Source of the DNA: SIG78 sp045533055
GTDB taxonomy: Bacteria; Verrucomicrobiota; Lentisphaeria; Victivallales; Victivallaceae
Length of the DNA: 64,000 nucleotides
Direction of reading: 5' to 3'
Assembly (NCBI GenBank): GCA_045533055.1
Contig: JAZSHD010000236.1
Coordinates: 5,134 to 69,133, forward strand
Of the stretch, positions 43,959-52,776 are shown piece by piece. Below the pieces are notes generated by a model. The model saw only the letters and a list, made by a program, of their open reading frames with translations, had not been told where the DNA came from and made no database searches. Every line of letters begins with the position of its first letter. The stretch's first letter is position 1. The translations under genes were made by a program, and so were the position numbers.

Positions 43959-44981
43959 ATGTCTGATTTTATTCAATGCGTGAATGGAGCAATACCGGCG
44001 GCGGATGTTGAAATGATCCTGCCGCACGAACACTTTTTCATTGATTTGAGCAATCAGGCAAACCATGCGGAAAGTCGCCCGGTGACCCCGGCTGACCGCA
44101 TGAAACTTATGCACGACCCTTACTGCATGACCGATAATCTTCTGCTGGACGATCTTGATGCGGCTGTTGCGGAATGTAATGAACTTGCGGCAATGAACTG
44201 CAATCTGGTGGTGGATTGCTCCAACTCCTGCTGCGGGCAGGATGGGGAAAAATTGCAGGCTCTTTCTCAAGCGGGCAATATAAATATCGTTGCCGGTTGC
44301 GGATTGTATACCGCTGATACTCATCCCGGCTGGGTCAAAGATGCTCCGGTGGAAGAGATCACGGAATTTCTTATGCAGGAGATCACTTGCGGCATTGCCC
44401 CCAACGGCTGCCGGCCGGGGATCATCGGCGAAATCGGCACCAGTAAAACTGTTCTGCCTGCCGAACGCAAAGTTTTGCAGGCGGCGTTCCGGGCATGCAA
44501 AGCAACAAACCTTGCAGTAATGGTGCATATCTACCCCTGGGCAGACAATGGTTTGGAAGTTCTGGAGATAATGCGGGATAATCAGGTCGCACCCGACCGG
44601 GTGGTGATCTGCCACAGCGATGTAACCCCCGATAAAGATTATATATGGGAAGTTTTGAAACAGGGTGCGTTTATTGAGTTTGACAATTTCGGCAAAGAAT
44701 TCACCTGCGAACCCGGCGGATTTGCCGACGGCAGTTTTATAAAAGATACTCAAAGAGTAAAACTTGCCGCCGGGATCCTCAAAAGTTCATACGCTTCGCA
44801 GCTTTTGATAACCAACGATATTTGCCTCAAGTGCATGCTCCGCAGCCGGGGCGGCGAAGGCTATACGCATATATTGCGTAACATAGTGCCGATGCTCGCA
44901 CAAGAAGGCTTTGATATTGAAGAAATAAAACAGCGTTTGCTGCACGATAATCCCTTGCGGATGCTTTGCGGCAAACTATAA
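43959..44981 (+). CDS. Phosphotriesterase-family (PHP-like) metal hydrolase
   Basis: The ATG at 43959 follows AGGGGTGG and gives 340 residues; upstream starts are not supported. The TIM barrel carries the metal motif LPHEH (H23, H25), GEIGTSK (a Glu/Lys region where the bridging residue lies in PTE), VMVHIYPW, ICHSDVTPD and LITNDIC (His, His and Asp ligands). Relatives act as lactonases or organophosphate hydrolases, and some process sugar lactones. It is the first gene of the nine-gene operon and could hydrolyse an aldonolactone formed by a sugar dehydrogenase. Confidence 0.82.
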   Translation: MSDFIQCVNGAIPAADVEMILPHEHFFIDLSNQANHAESRPVTPADRMKLMHDPYCMTDNLLLDDLDAAVAECNELAAMNCNLVVDCSNSCCGQDGEKLQALSQAGNINIVAGCGLYTADTHPGWVKDAPVEEITEFLMQEITCGIAPNGCRPGIIGEIGTSKTVLPAERKVLQAAFRACKATNLAVMVHIYPWADNGLEVLEIMRDNQVAPDRVVICHSDVTPDKDYIWEVLKQGAFIEFDNFGKEFTCEPGGFADGSFIKDTQRVKLAAGILKSSYASQLLITNDICLKCMLRSRGGEGYTHILRNIVPMLAQEGFDIEEIKQRLLHDNPLRMLCGKL

Positions 44982-45028
44982 AAATAAAAAACAAACAAAA
45001 ATCCCCCCTAAAGTAAGGAGTTGAAAAA

Positions 45029-45745
45029 ATGAAAAAAATCTTTTTGCTGACCGCAGTCTTGAGTCTGACAACAGCGGTGTTTGCCGCCGGAGAACCCTTT
45101 GCCGCATGGAACTTTGACAATGTGAACGGCACCATCGTGCCGCCGGTTGCCGGCAAATGGAATTTGACCTTGCAGAATATGCCGAATGTCAAAGTCGTGC
45201 CGGGCAAAAACGGTCAGGCGGTGGCTTTTCTGGGCAAAGATAAGGAACGCAACACCGTGGGCAGCTCTTATGTAAGCAGTATAAAATTCGATTGCAGCAA
45301 GCCCTTTACTATCGAAACGGTTTTCAAGCTCAATAAAGATGCCGGATACCGCAATTTCAAAGAGATCATCTGCTTTGCCGACAGTGAACGCGGCCCCGGT
45401 TTGATCGTGGCTATCTTCTATGACCGTATCATCGTACGCAGCGGCGACGGCAAAAAGATTTTTGATATGAATACCGATGCTACCAAAACCGCCATCACCC
45501 GGGACAAATGGCACTTTTTGACCGTCACCTACGATGGCAAGACTGTTTCCATCTATTTTAACGGTGTGCTGGCAGCAGCCAAAGAGCTTACCGTAACCTG
45601 CGGCAAATATACGACCATGTTTGTCGGTTCGTTCCGCAACGCCTACGCTTATGCTTTGCAAGGGGCAGTTGATGAGCTGAAACTCTACAACTTTGCCAAA
45701 ACTTCCGCTGAAGTTGCCGAAGCATATCTTGCCTTTGAAGAATAA
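45029..45745 (+). CDS. Secreted LamG/concanavalin A-like lectin-domain protein
   Basis: A signal peptide (MKKIFLLTAVLSLTTAVFA) precedes a single LamG-type jelly roll. Diagnostic pieces are FTIETVFKLNKD, RDKWHFLTVTYDGKTVSIYFNGVL and GAVDELKLYNFAKT. It has no catalytic domain and is likely a carbohydrate-binding surface or periplasmic protein. AAGGAG stands 8 bases before the ATG. It is followed by the 844-aa glycosidase-like gene. Confidence 0.82.
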   Translation: MKKIFLLTAVLSLTTAVFAAGEPFAAWNFDNVNGTIVPPVAGKWNLTLQNMPNVKVVPGKNGQAVAFLGKDKERNTVGSSYVSSIKFDCSKPFTIETVFKLNKDAGYRNFKEIICFADSERGPGLIVAIFYDRIIVRSGDGKKIFDMNTDATKTAITRDKWHFLTVTYDGKTVSIYFNGVLAAAKELTVTCGKYTTMFVGSFRNAYAYALQGAVDELKLYNFAKTSAEVAEAYLAFEE

Positions 45746-45769
45746 TATTTTTGAAAGGTCGTGGCTATT

Positions 45770-48304
45770 ATGAAAAAACATTTCCGGTTGATAATGGCAA
45801 CTCTGCTGGGGTCATTTACTCTGCTGAACGCCCAGGTACCGTCGATCAAAGCCACCCGGGTCGAGCCCAAAGCGATCAAGATCGATGGGGTGCTGAACGA
45901 AAGTGTGTGGCAAAATTCGCCCAAATATACCAATTTCACCCGTTTGAACAGCAATGGTCAAAAGGCTGCCGAACAAACTGTTTTTCAGGTGGCGGCGTCA
46001 CCGGAAGGCCTGTACTGGGCATTTCGCAGTATCGACAAAAGTTTGCAGTGCAATATAACCGCTCGTGATGGCGAACTCTGGCAGGAAGATTCGCTGGAAC
46101 TCTTTATCTGTGCCGATGATCCGCTGCCCGAAGACCCCAATGTACGCCGGGGCAGACACTTTATATTCAACGCCCTCGGCACCAGATACGACGATACATT
46201 CCTGGCCGGAGTAAGCAATGCCAAATGGAACTCGGATTGGAAATGTGCCGCCAAGAAAAATGCCGATGGGTTTACTGCCGAGATCTTTATACCCTATTAC
46301 GCCATGGAACTGGATCAGGCAAAAAAGTTCTGGCGGTTCAATGTGGGTCGGGAAAATTACACCGGCGAAAAGATGGAAATTTCTGTCTGGAGTCCCACCA
46401 ACGCCTTTTTGCACATGGACAACTTTGCGGTGCTGGAAGTACCGGCAGTCGATTACCGGCGGTTCGATAACAAGATATCTTCGCTGGAACTGAAAACTCT
46501 CCCCACCGCCGCCGGGGTCAGCCAGCAGCTTTCCGGCAAGATCACTGCGGCAAACAGCACTATTGCCACTTTGCAGGCAGTTGCCCGGCAGGATGGCAAG
46601 ATCAAAGCGTTCAACCGCACCAATGTAAAACTCTCTGCCGACAAAGCCGTCAGTTTTTCACTGCCGCTGCCGGTAGGCAAATCCGGCGAATACCATCTGG
46701 CGATCACTTTGAAAGATGCTCAAGGCAAGATATTTTATACCGAAGCCAACTTTTCCATGCAAGCAGTACCCTTTACCATTATGCTGGAAAATCCCGCTTA
46801 CCGCAAAAGTATTTTTGCCGGACAAAAGGATAAAACACTCCGGGTGAGCATGAAGTTCGAAGCCGACAGCAAACTTTTGAAAAACGCCCGCTGCGTGCTT
46901 ACTGTCCGCGATAAAAATCAGAAAGTCATTTTCAGCCAGACCCAACCCGCCGCCAATAGAGTAACATTTGCCGCAGATACTGCCAAGTGGCAGCCGGGGG
47001 AATACACTCTTTGTGTGGAAAGCTCCGGCACCGCCGCATTAACCGGCAAACTTACCGAAAAAATCAGTATTGCAGCACCGCCGGAAGCGGGCAATACCGT
47101 TTATCTGGGCAAAAACCGGGAAGTCATACTCAACGGCAACCCCTTCTTCCCCCGGGGTTTTATCGGTGGAGCTTACGAAGAAGAGTTGTTCAGTCTGCTG
47201 GAAAAAAGTTCTTACAATACGCTGCACTTTTACATGCTCAACCGCCTTTCCATGGAGCGCATCCGTCAGGTATTGGATCAGGCGCAGCGGTACAACCTAA
47301 AAGTCATCATGTACCCTTATCACCAGACCGGTATCGGATTTTTCGGCTTTTCGGAAAACGGCAAACGCAATCAGCCGCGTATGAGCGATGCGGCGTGGGA
47401 GCGTATGCGTAAAATGGTCAATGAAGTCCGCAAACATCCGGCATTTCTCGGCTGGTATTTGTATGACGAACCCCGTGGTGCAGAGTTCTGCGGCGAATTG
47501 CGGAAAGTCTACAGTTTTCTCCGTGAAACCGACCCTCACCACCCGGTCATAGGGACGGATTGCAGTGCCGACGGCTGTATCAGCAAAAACGAAGGCTTCT
47601 GCGATATACACATTCTTGACCTTTATCCGCACCCGCTTACCGACGGCACCTTTGTCCGACCCATCTCTGCAGTCATGAGCAGTATGAAAATGGTCAATGA
47701 AAATATCGGGGCTGCCGGTGCATGGTTCTGCCCGGAAGCTTTTACCCCGCTGAAAGGCAATTACCGCACCATCAGCTACCGGGAGATCCGCTGTATCATC
47801 TACGGCTCCATCATCAACGGTGCTACCGGTATTCTGCCCTACAAGATCGGGGATCCGCCCACCAAATATTACAGTACCTGGGTCAATGCGGGTATATTCT
47901 ACCACCCGGATATGCGTTTGGGGTATCTGGAAGGTATGGGGCCGGAACTCAAAGCGTTGGAAGATGTATTGCTTGAACCCCAAAGATTGCCGGTAACCAG
48001 CAATAACAAAGAGCTTTTGCTCATGCGTAAAGAGTATAAAGGCAAAACCTTTGTCTTTGCGGTGAACCCCACCGGCAAAACTTTTGAAGCCAAACTCCAG
48101 CTGCCCGGATTTTCCGGCGGCGAATTGAAAGTTTTCAACGAAAACCGCAATGTAAAAGTTGCCAAAGCAGCGTTTGCCGACACATTCAACGCCTACGCCA
48201 CGCACATTTACACCGATTGCAGCACCATAAAAGAAACGGTGAATGTTGCCGGATTGGAAGAAAAAATACGATTAGCAGATAACGAAGCAAAAAAACAAAA
48301 GTAA
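45770..48304 (+). CDS. Secreted glycosidase-like protein with CBM9-like domain
   Basis: The ATG at 45770 starts an 844-residue protein; a GTG three codons upstream has too short a spacing to AAAGG. It comprises a signal peptide, a CBM9-like domain (~25-225: IKIDGVLNESVWQNSPKY, EDSLELFICADD), beta-sandwich domains (~230-445) and a clan GH-A-like barrel (~450-790). The barrel has FFPRGFIGG, GWYLYDEPRGAEF (probable acid/base Glu) and AGAWFCPEAFTPL (possible nucleophile Glu). It is similar in plan to GH2/GH5-like enzymes; the exact family is not clear. It belongs to the nine-gene operon. Confidence 0.65.
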   Translation: MKKHFRLIMATLLGSFTLLNAQVPSIKATRVEPKAIKIDGVLNESVWQNSPKYTNFTRLNSNGQKAAEQTVFQVAASPEGLYWAFRSIDKSLQCNITARDGELWQEDSLELFICADDPLPEDPNVRRGRHFIFNALGTRYDDTFLAGVSNAKWNSDWKCAAKKNADGFTAEIFIPYYAMELDQAKKFWRFNVGRENYTGEKMEISVWSPTNAFLHMDNFAVLEVPAVDYRRFDNKISSLELKTLPTAAGVSQQLSGKITAANSTIATLQAVARQDGKIKAFNRTNVKLSADKAVSFSLPLPVGKSGEYHLAITLKDAQGKIFYTEANFSMQAVPFTIMLENPAYRKSIFAGQKDKTLRVSMKFEADSKLLKNARCVLTVRDKNQKVIFSQTQPAANRVTFAADTAKWQPGEYTLCVESSGTAALTGKLTEKISIAAPPEAGNTVYLGKNREVILNGNPFFPRGFIGGAYEEELFSLLEKSSYNTLHFYMLNRLSMERIRQVLDQAQRYNLKVIMYPYHQTGIGFFGFSENGKRNQPRMSDAAWERMRKMVNEVRKHPAFLGWYLYDEPRGAEFCGELRKVYSFLRETDPHHPVIGTDCSADGCISKNEGFCDIHILDLYPHPLTDGTFVRPISAVMSSMKMVNENIGAAGAWFCPEAFTPLKGNYRTISYREIRCIIYGSIINGATGILPYKIGDPPTKYYSTWVNAGIFYHPDMRLGYLEGMGPELKALEDVLLEPQRLPVTSNNKELLLMRKEYKGKTFVFAVNPTGKTFEAKLQLPGFSGGELKVFNENRNVKVAKAAFADTFNAYATHIYTDCSTIKETVNVAGLEEKIRLADNEAKKQK

Positions 48305-48316
48305 GGAGTAAATTCT

Positions 48317-49489
48317 ATGAGCAATATCGTGATCCCCGCCAGCGAATTCAAAGAACGCATCGTAAAGATCCAGTGTGCCATGGCAGAAAAAAACATCGAC
48401 GCCATGCTGGTCTACGGCGACGAATACCGCAAAGAAAATCTGCGTTATGTCTGCAACTTCTGGCCCATTTTTGAACGGGCGGTCTGCGTGATACCCAAAT
48501 GCGGCGAACCGGTGCTGGCTGGTGCCCCCGAAGGCGAAAATTACGCCCGGGAAATGTCCGTTTGGAGCAATTACTGCAATGTTAAAGAATTTGCCTGCGT
48601 ATCGGTTCCCGAAGAGATCGACTACCCGCTGGCGACCTTTGCCAAACTTGCAGATATAATCGGCAATGCACTCAAGGGCGGCAGCCGCATCGGAGTGGTG
48701 GGCTGGTACGATATACCTGCACCGATCTTCAAACGCATCGAAGAAGCTGCGGGCAAAGCCGAACTCTTTGACGCGTCGGAAATCATCTTCAAGCAGCGTC
48801 TGATCAAAAGCGATGCAGAAGTGGCGTGCCTAGCCGAAGCCGGTCGTCAGGCTTGCGAAGGCTACAAGAAACTGCTGGAATACGCCGTAGACGGCAATCC
48901 GGAAACCATGGCTGCCGGTGCCGCCGAAGGTGCCGCCCGCATGGCAGGTGCCGAAGATATCAACTTTATGGTTTTCGGTTCCGGCGAACGCACCAACACT
49001 GTCATCGGCCGAGCCACCAACAAGATCATGCGTAATGGCGATATGCTTATGGCAGCTATGGCAGTGCAGTATCAGGGCTATGTGGCAACGGTGGAATACC
49101 CCTTTGTCGTGGGCAAAGCCTCCGATGACCAGAAGTATTTTTTGAATGTTTTGTTCGAAGCCGCCAATGTCCAGCAGCAGTATCTTAAAGCCGGAACTGT
49201 TTCCGGCGAAATGGTCAAAGCGGTAAAAGCGGTCTTTGCCAAACACAACATGACCCAATACGACCTTTATCCGCCCATGCACGGCATTGGTCTGGCTGAA
49301 GCCGAGTCGCCCTACCCGGACGAAAACGCCACCTACAAGTTCGAAGCCAACATGTGCGTCAACAGCGACATAAGTTTGTGGGGTTATCCTGCGGGCAGCA
49401 ACCGCATCGAAGAAGGGTTTGTCATCACCAACGACGGCCCCAAGTCCCTCACTCCCTTTATCCGTGAAATGGTAGCGAAAGGTTTGTAA
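48317..49489 (+). CDS. M24-fold protein, creatinase-like and lacking the metal-binding aspartates
   Basis: The 390-residue protein has the two-domain creatinase/aminopeptidase P fold: an N-terminal domain (IDAMLVYGDEYRKENLRYVCNF, split) and a pita-bread domain (DASEIIFKQRLIKSDAEVACL; PPMHGIGLAEAE; RIEEGFVITNDG). In M24 metallopeptidases two Asp lie in the motifs near D-G-x-x-x-D; here the matching regions read MLMAAMAVQYQGYVATVEYPF without Asp, and the first Glu ligand is also not seen. The His and last Glu remain. This is the condition of creatinase-type, metal-independent members. The substrate is unknown. AAGGAG precedes the ATG by 8 bases. Confidence 0.8.
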   Translation: MSNIVIPASEFKERIVKIQCAMAEKNIDAMLVYGDEYRKENLRYVCNFWPIFERAVCVIPKCGEPVLAGAPEGENYAREMSVWSNYCNVKEFACVSVPEEIDYPLATFAKLADIIGNALKGGSRIGVVGWYDIPAPIFKRIEEAAGKAELFDASEIIFKQRLIKSDAEVACLAEAGRQACEGYKKLLEYAVDGNPETMAAGAAEGAARMAGAEDINFMVFGSGERTNTVIGRATNKIMRNGDMLMAAMAVQYQGYVATVEYPFVVGKASDDQKYFLNVLFEAANVQQQYLKAGTVSGEMVKAVKAVFAKHNMTQYDLYPPMHGIGLAEAESPYPDENATYKFEANMCVNSDISLWGYPAGSNRIEEGFVITNDGPKSLTPFIREMVAKGL

Positions 49490-49491
49490 AA

Positions 49492-49857
49492 ATGGCTGGT
49501 AAAAAGAATTGGTATTTTGCCGACGGTTATCTGCCGGAAAAAGTCAATAATGGAGAAATGGAAGCCCACGAAGCGTTGATGCTCTTCAATCCTTCTGAAA
49601 AAGATATTGCCGTAAAGCTCAATGTGTATTTCAGCGACCGCGACCCCATTAAGGATATACCCATTACCGTTGGTAAAGAACGGGTGCTGACCATCCGGCT
49701 GGATCACCCCGAAGAGATGAACGGTGCCGTGATCCCGCCGGTAACGCAGTATGCTCTGCACATTGCTGCCGACGAGCCGATCATCTGCCAGTTCGGCAGA
49801 CTGGATACCACCCAGAACGCCATGGCGTACTATGTGGGTGTGGGGCACGCTGAATAA
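49492..49857 (+). CDS. Anabaena sensory rhodopsin transducer (ASRT)-family protein
   Basis: This 121-residue all-beta protein matches the ASRT family in order and spacing of its motifs: WYFADGYLPE near the start, HEALMLFNPSEKD, VYFSDRDPI, TIRLDHPEEM, IPPVTQYALHIAADEPI and CQFGRLDT near the end. ASRT is a tetrameric soluble protein that binds sensory rhodopsin in Anabaena. No rhodopsin is seen here, and homologues are known in non-phototrophs in sugar-metabolism contexts. It starts 3 bases after the M24 stop codon and is followed by a large protein of unknown function, so it is probably part of a carbohydrate-linked complex. Confidence 0.85.
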   Translation: MAGKKNWYFADGYLPEKVNNGEMEAHEALMLFNPSEKDIAVKLNVYFSDRDPIKDIPITVGKERVLTIRLDHPEEMNGAVIPPVTQYALHIAADEPIICQFGRLDTTQNAMAYYVGVGHAE

Positions 49858-49877
49858 ACAAGTTTTGAGGTTTGATT

Positions 49878-51917
49878 ATGTATAAGAGCGATTTTTCCCC
49901 CTGGGTCTGGACGGAGCTGCTGGCATTTGACCGGGAAGCTCCGGATTGCGGGGTGGCGGGTTATCTGGACGAATTGGGCTTTGTGCCCGAAGGCATGTGT
50001 CTGTTGGTTTCCAGCCCCGACTTTATTTTCTCTCACCCCGGAGCCATCACCGGCAGAAATCTGCCCGCAGATATTTGTGCCCGGAATGGTCAGCCGGGTA
50101 ATGAACGGCGTAAACGGCAGGAGTGGACCGATGTGGATTTGAAAAAACTTATCGCCGGTCTGACTCAAGCCGGAGTGGAAGTTTACTGCTCCTGTTTTAC
50201 GGTTTTTATGGACAACAAGTTCACCCACGAGTGGGTCAGCGATCACGAAGAAGTCCGTCTCTGCTGGGCGAATATCTGGCGGGGTGCCGAAATCAACCCC
50301 CTTGCCCAGCTTAAAGATGGATCGCTCTTTGAAGATCACATCATACCCAAAATCGTGGAAGTCTGCCGCGATTACGGATTTGCCGGCTGGCACGGACCCG
50401 ACGGCTGGGGGCCGTGGAGTTCGGGCAACATCTGCGAACTGGATTTTTCCGACAGCATGATGGGGCAGTTTATGGAAGTTGTGGATCTGGATTTTCCGGA
50501 ATTTTTCAGCGAAAAGATCCCCCATATCGTGACCCAGCAGGAGGTCATGGCCGCCATGAATGCCGGTAAAGAAAAACCCCTTGCCGGATTGCCGGAGTTG
50601 CAGAAGCGTCAGGCATGGATAATCGAAAACTGCTTTGAAGAGTGGACGAACTTTCTGGTCGACCGCTGGTGCCGGTTCTGGGGCAAGGCGTTGACAGCTC
50701 TGCACGCCAATAACTTCAAGGGCGTTATCAATTCGGCATGGACCAAAGGCTGTTTTGACGCTTGGACCGAATATGGCGTGGATTACCGCAAGATGGCGGC
50801 ACTGGGGCTGGACGGTATGGTTGTGGAAACTGTGGCACTGGGTATGAATTCCACCCGGCCGCAAAGCACATTTTATCACAACTTTTACGCCGCGGCTTTA
50901 GGCGAGATCAAAGCCGCGATGCCGGAACTCAAACTCATTGCCTTGCACGGCATAAAAGATGTGGACGAATTCTGGGACAATCTGCGGCACGCCACCACCG
51001 GGTACGAAAAAGAGATGTATAAACTTGGCAACATGTTTATCTACAACGATCAGGGCAAATTGCAGCACGCGGCAGACGGCTTTCTCTGCTGTCTGGCTGA
51101 CGGCATCGAAAAGTCCGAGTGGGACTATATAAGAGATCGCTGGCGGGTGGTCTTTGACAACGACCCCATACAAGCGGGCGTCATAACTGCCGTTTACAGC
51201 GATCGCTACATGGACAACTGTGCCGACTATTGGCAGGATGGCTTTACCCCTGCATTGGATCAGGTGGCGAACTTTATGGACAAAGGTTTGGCGGTGCAGA
51301 GCTTTGTTCACAGCAAAAATGCTCATAAAGTACCCGGCATGCTGCTGGTGCCCGCCGCCCATTTGTGGGAAAAGGCGGAACTCGATGATCTTATTGCCAA
51401 CCACCGTTATCCGGTAGTGCTTTGCGGCAGAGCCGCTGCACTTGAAGATATTCCCGGCTGGAAACTTACCGACAGCTCCATAATGCTGGTGATCGCCGCC
51501 GGCGGCGTGGAAGCTCTGGAAACTGTGGAAAGCGTGACCGCAACTCAAGCTGCCCCGGATCACAACTTCTGCTATTTCAGCGAAAAGCGTTACCGCAAAG
51601 AGGTCGCCGACGAGTTCTGGGCAAAGGGTGCCGAAGCGGTCATCGAACTGGCAAAGAGTATATACCCGTGGATCAAAGCCAGCAACATGCCGGTAAATAT
51701 CCTCTGCAAAACTTTGAGCGACAACACTGTGGAGATCGGTTTGGAAAATATGGCAGTCTGGGGCCGCCCCCGGGTAACTGCGGCTGTGCCTTATGAGTTT
51801 GAAGTGCAAGAGATCGTCAGCACCTTTCCCAGCCGGGTGATGAGTGCAACAACTGAAGAGTTTACCATACCAGTACCGCCACGGGGGGTGACTGCGTTGC
51901 GGATCAATAAAAAGTAA
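49878..51917 (+). CDS. Uncharacterised 679-aa cytoplasmic protein, TIM-barrel-like
   Basis: I do not recognise the family. The ATG at 49878 follows GAGG by 7 bases. There is no signal peptide or membrane segment. The N-terminal two thirds have alternating hydrophobic strands and helices with aromatic and acidic motifs suggestive of a glycosidase-like barrel (GFAGWHGPDGWGPWSSGN, FKGVINSAWTKGCFDAWTEYG, LGLDGMVVETVALG). A Rossmann/GATase-like portion (~440-540: VPGMLLVPAAHLWEKAEL) and a beta-rich tail follow, an order similar to GH42-like enzymes. It follows the ASRT gene by 20 bp in the operon, and an intracellular role on an oligosaccharide is plausible. Confidence 0.5.
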   Translation: MYKSDFSPWVWTELLAFDREAPDCGVAGYLDELGFVPEGMCLLVSSPDFIFSHPGAITGRNLPADICARNGQPGNERRKRQEWTDVDLKKLIAGLTQAGVEVYCSCFTVFMDNKFTHEWVSDHEEVRLCWANIWRGAEINPLAQLKDGSLFEDHIIPKIVEVCRDYGFAGWHGPDGWGPWSSGNICELDFSDSMMGQFMEVVDLDFPEFFSEKIPHIVTQQEVMAAMNAGKEKPLAGLPELQKRQAWIIENCFEEWTNFLVDRWCRFWGKALTALHANNFKGVINSAWTKGCFDAWTEYGVDYRKMAALGLDGMVVETVALGMNSTRPQSTFYHNFYAAALGEIKAAMPELKLIALHGIKDVDEFWDNLRHATTGYEKEMYKLGNMFIYNDQGKLQHAADGFLCCLADGIEKSEWDYIRDRWRVVFDNDPIQAGVITAVYSDRYMDNCADYWQDGFTPALDQVANFMDKGLAVQSFVHSKNAHKVPGMLLVPAAHLWEKAELDDLIANHRYPVVLCGRAAALEDIPGWKLTDSSIMLVIAAGGVEALETVESVTATQAAPDHNFCYFSEKRYRKEVADEFWAKGAEAVIELAKSIYPWIKASNMPVNILCKTLSDNTVEIGLENMAVWGRPRVTAAVPYEFEVQEIVSTFPSRVMSATTEEFTIPVPPRGVTALRINKK

Positions 51918-51928
51918 AGAGGAGGAAG

Positions 51929-52741
51929 ATGAAAAGATCAATGAACACTCATTCACTCCAGCACGCTGGAGTGAAGCCCATGGGCTTCACGCTTATTGAA
52001 CTGCTGGTGGTCATTGCGATTATTGCCATTTTGGCGGCAATGCTGCTGCCGGCATTATCGGCGGCCCGGGAACGGGCAAGAAGTTCAAACTGTGTAGGCA
52101 ATCTGAAACAGATCGGACTGGCATTAAGCATGTATGCCGATGACAACAATGGTCGTCTGGTAAAATATCAGGAAAAAAATTATAAGAACAGCAACGGCAA
52201 TACAATATCTTACGGGCATTGGGGGTTTTTGTTGACCGATAAAGGCTATATGCCCGGCGATCCGGATAAAGCTTCGCAAGCATTTTTCTGCCTTTCTTCG
52301 CCCAACTTGCCGCCCCGCAATGTAACCGCAAAAGATTTTCCCAACTACGGACTCAACGAAAATCTGGTTCGGACAGCCGATCCGACTTCAACCTGGGGCA
52401 AACGGGCGGTTACCAATATTTACACCCTTGCCAATCCTCAACGGATGGCGGCAGTGGCAGATGCCGGTACTTCTGACAAAGAAACTGGTAAAGGTGAAGT
52501 CCGTTCCGATTATGTCATGGGTGTACCCGGCAGTTATTGGAGCAGTGCTGTAAACTTTGATTATACTTCGGATACACCATGGGGTGTATCGCTGGTGCGT
52601 CATGGTGAACGGGCCAACATGCTTTTTGCCGATTGGCATGTGGACAGTATAACCCGCAAAAGTCTGCCGGAAGATATTACGGCATTTCCTTCGCCGTACC
52701 CCTATGATGTTGCATTCTTAAAGCAGCATGATCAAAATTAA
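51929..52741 (+). CDS. Prepilin-type N-terminal methylation/H-X9-DG family protein
   Basis: A 270-residue pilin-like protein with the prepilin motif GFTLIELLVVIAIIAILAA, a Cys-containing soluble domain and the C-terminal HGERANMLFADWH motif (H-X9-D). GAGGAGG precedes the ATG. Its leader is unusually long because codons ~8-20 (SLQHAGVKPMG) are encoded by two overlapping palindromes at 51952-51990, absent from the other pilin-like genes of the window. It is immediately followed by the GH123-sialidase fusion gene, the fourth pilin/enzyme pair. Confidence 0.88.
   Translation: MKRSMNTHSLQHAGVKPMGFTLIELLVVIAIIAILAAMLLPALSAARERARSSNCVGNLKQIGLALSMYADDNNGRLVKYQEKNYKNSNGNTISYGHWGFLLTDKGYMPGDPDKASQAFFCLSSPNLPPRNVTAKDFPNYGLNENLVRTADPTSTWGKRAVTNIYTLANPQRMAAVADAGTSDKETGKGEVRSDYVMGVPGSYWSSAVNFDYTSDTPWGVSLVRHGERANMLFADWHVDSITRKSLPEDITAFPSPYPYDVAFLKQHDQN
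51952..51990 (+). repeat. Two overlapping palindromes inside the pilin leader codons
   Basis: TTCACTCCAGC-AC-GCTGGAGTGAA (11-bp stem, 51952-51974 region) overlaps the perfect palindrome GTGAAGCCCATGGGCTTCAC (51971-51990). The two stems share GTGAA and would exclude each other in RNA. The insertion is in frame and lies just before the prepilin cleavage site. Confidence 0.8.
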
Positions 52742-52776
52742 GAAATTTGTTTTAAGATAAATCAAGGATGATATAA

